Positions 62,642-64,000 of a stretch of 64,000 nucleotides of DNA are shown here, piece by piece; within the stretch, counting starts at the first letter, position 1, and each line of letters opens with the position of its first letter. Position numbers and translations under genes: made by a program. The notes under the pieces are model-generated. The model was not told the origin of the DNA and ran no database searches. It saw only the letters and a list, made by a program, of their open reading frames with translations. Source of the DNA: Synechococcus sp. A10-1-5-1 (GTDB taxonomy: Bacteria; Cyanobacteriota; Cyanobacteriia; PCC-6307; Cyanobiaceae); the NCBI RefSeq assembly GCF_023115425.1, contig NZ_CP096032.1:434001-498000 (forward strand). Reading direction: 5' to 3'.

Positions 62642-64000
62642 GTGATTGCCTCCATCCCGTCCCACGCAGAGCTGCTGCTCGGCCCCTTTGATCAGCGCTG
62701 GAGTCCCCGCCTCGAGTCCCTGTTGGCGATGGGCAAAGCCGCCGGAGCTGATCTCGTTGAGATCTTTCTTGAACGGACCGACCACATCGGGGTTCTCGCT
62801 GAACAGGACACGATCACCAGCGTCACTCCCGCCTTCGGCATGGGCGCAGGCATCCGCGTCTTCCGGGACCAGCGCGACGGCTTCGTCAGTACCAATGACC
62901 TCAGCGAAGCCGGACTATCCACAGCGCTCACCCAGGCCCTGGGAATGTTGGGGCTGGATGTCCAAGGGGCAGGACTGAGCGGGTTTGAGGGTTTACCGGC
63001 CCTCAGGGACTTTGCCCTGGACAAAGGTCTCTGGCTCAGCAGCTGTCCCGAGCTAACCGAGACCACCCAGAAACTGCTCGAAGGAACGGCCCAGCTGCAG
63101 CAAAAAGGCAAGCATCTGCAGGCACGCCGGGGCAGCTACGCCCGGGACTGGCAGGAAGTGATGGTGGCCGCCAGTGACGGCACCTTTGGACGGGACATCC
63201 GCCTCCATCAATCCGTGGGCCTCAATGTCCTGGCCGCCGATGGTGATCACCGCGCCGGGGTGGGGCGTCGGTACGGCACCTCTGATCGCCCGGACAATCT
63301 TCGCCAGTGGGATGTGGCCCAGGCCGCCGATGAGGTCTGCACGAGCGCCGGAAACATGCTCTATGCGGACTACGTCGAAGCCGGCCAGATGCCGGCGGTG
63401 CTCGCCAATCGCTTCGGCGGCGTGATCTTCCACGAGGCCTGCGGGCACCTGCTGGAAACCACCCAGGTGGAGCGCGGCACCACACCCTTCGCCGAGAAAG
63501 TGGGTGAACCCATCGCCCACGAGGCCGTGACGGCTATCGACGAGGGGCTGACCGGTGGCGCCTTTGGCTCCCTGTCCATGGATGACGAGGGGCTGGAGGC
63601 GCAGCGCACGGTGCTGATCGAGAACGGCGTCCTTCAGCGTTTCTTGAGCGACAGGGCTGGCGAACTGCGCACGGGCCATGCACGGACCGGCAGCGGCCGT
63701 CGCCAGAGCCACACCTTTGCGGCCGCCAGCCGCATGCGGAACACCTACATCGCAGCAGGTCCCCATCAACCGGAGGACCTCATTGCCTCGGTGGATCGCG
63801 GCCTCTACTGCAAGTCCATGGGCGGCGGAAGCGTCGGCCCCACCGGTCAGTTCAACTTCGCGGTGGAAGAGGGCTACCTGATTGAGGACGGCAAGCTCAC
63901 CAAACCGGTGAAGGGCGCCACCTTGATCGGCGAAGCCAAGGAAGTGATGCCCCGCATCTCCATGTGCGCCAATGACCTGGAACTGGCCGCAGGCTTCTGC
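62642..64000 (+). CDS. tldD: TldD-family metalloprotease, 3' end cut
   Basis: 453 codons to the window edge without a stop. Seen: DLVEIFLERTD near the N-terminus, GRRQSHTFAA, and the zinc motif HEACGH at 264-269 (HExxxH) followed by Glu at 272. TldD/TldE form a heterodimeric protease acting on microcin or unfolded peptides and toxin-antidote CcdA. The C-terminal about 25 residues lie beyond the edge. GTG 62642 is the start; the pmbA/tldE partner might follow outside. Confidence 0.94.
   Translation, partial: MIASIPSHAELLLGPFDQRWSPRLESLLAMGKAAGADLVEIFLERTDHIGVLAEQDTITSVTPAFGMGAGIRVFRDQRDGFVSTNDLSEAGLSTALTQALGMLGLDVQGAGLSGFEGLPALRDFALDKGLWLSSCPELTETTQKLLEGTAQLQQKGKHLQARRGSYARDWQEVMVAASDGTFGRDIRLHQSVGLNVLAADGDHRAGVGRRYGTSDRPDNLRQWDVAQAADEVCTSAGNMLYADYVEAGQMPAVLANRFGGVIFHEACGHLLETTQVERGTTPFAEKVGEPIAHEAVTAIDEGLTGGAFGSLSMDDEGLEAQRTVLIENGVLQRFLSDRAGELRTGHARTGSGRRQSHTFAAASRMRNTYIAAGPHQPEDLIASVDRGLYCKSMGGGSVGPTGQFNFAVEEGYLIEDGKLTKPVKGATLIGEAKEVMPRISMCANDLELAAGFC

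Noticed and set aside
1-64000. CRISPR arrays, transposases, integrases, prophage or plasmid features
   Set aside because: No repeated spacer pattern, inverted-repeat element or relevant protein was seen; the patch at 16-20 kb lacks mobile-element signatures.

Overview
The window is a GC-rich, gene-dense stretch of a cyanobacterial chromosome, best matched by a Synechococcus/Cyanobium-type picocyanobacterium. Markers are the aerobic chlorophyll cyclase acsF, the photosystem II subunit psb30/ycf12, ycf20 (DUF565), a DUF3685/Ycf55-like protein, DUF3727 and DUF2996 proteins, a TPM-domain (Psb32-like) thylakoid protein, phosphoribulokinase, a class II Calvin-cycle aldolase, and a DUF1651 protein, a family I associate with Synechococcus and Prochlorococcus. 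No rRNA, tRNA, CRISPR array, insertion sequence or prophage is visible. Genes are often overlapped by 4 bases or separated by fewer than 50.

Layout. 1-10.7 kb: a cut sugar-ABC permease, recQ, aroB, a MidA-like methyltransferase, a TPM protein, a secreted lambda-lysozyme-like (GH104) muramidase, a MurG-like glycosyltransferase, a TIGR04168 phosphoesterase, nadA and class I aldolase. 10.8-15.9 kb: a translationally coupled exonuclease / ATP-dependent ligase / Lhr-core helicase DNA-repair operon. 15.9-20.4 kb: a low-conservation patch of small genes (DUF1651, a lipoprotein, a phosphoribosyltransferase plus nucleoside 2-deoxyribosyltransferase pair, several mini-proteins, GGCT-like, GST). This patch separates the repair operon from its usual fourth member, a PdeM-type phosphoesterase at 20.4 kb. 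21-33 kb: a membrane-anchored proline-rich protein, CBS protein, CDP-alcohol phosphatidyltransferase, CSP41-like protein, Coq4-like protein, an in-frame TIGR02450-HisA fusion, a Fur-family regulator, DUF3685, a lumenal thioredoxin-like protein, fumC, phoH and a CofE-like protein.

33-44.8 kb: ruvX, DUF3727, YqeG, proB, lpxD, leuB, prk, prepilin peptidase, accD, an oxidoreductase and class II aldolase. 44.9-64 kb: a large UPF0182 membrane protein, thrC with a MoaD-like sulfur-carrier gene, a bicupin, an FtsH with only one visible transmembrane segment, rpmF, ycf20, a HAD phosphatase, recJ, psb30, a YkgJ protein, two half-size GDT1 (Mn/Ca exporter) genes, an RNase II/R-family protein whose catalytic motifs look lost, ubiX, DUF2996, acsF and a 3'-cut tldD.

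Most of the window is housekeeping: carbon fixation (prk, both aldolases), photosystem and chlorophyll assembly, amino-acid and NAD synthesis, and DNA repair (recQ, recJ, the Exo-Lig-Lhr set). The more unusual items are the split repair cluster and the small-gene patch inside it, the HisA fusion, the degenerate RNB protein, the class I-type prk without the P-loop cysteine, the truncated-topology FtsH, and unannotated mini-proteins near 18.8-19.3 kb. All family calls come from motif recognition by eye; no database search was run.
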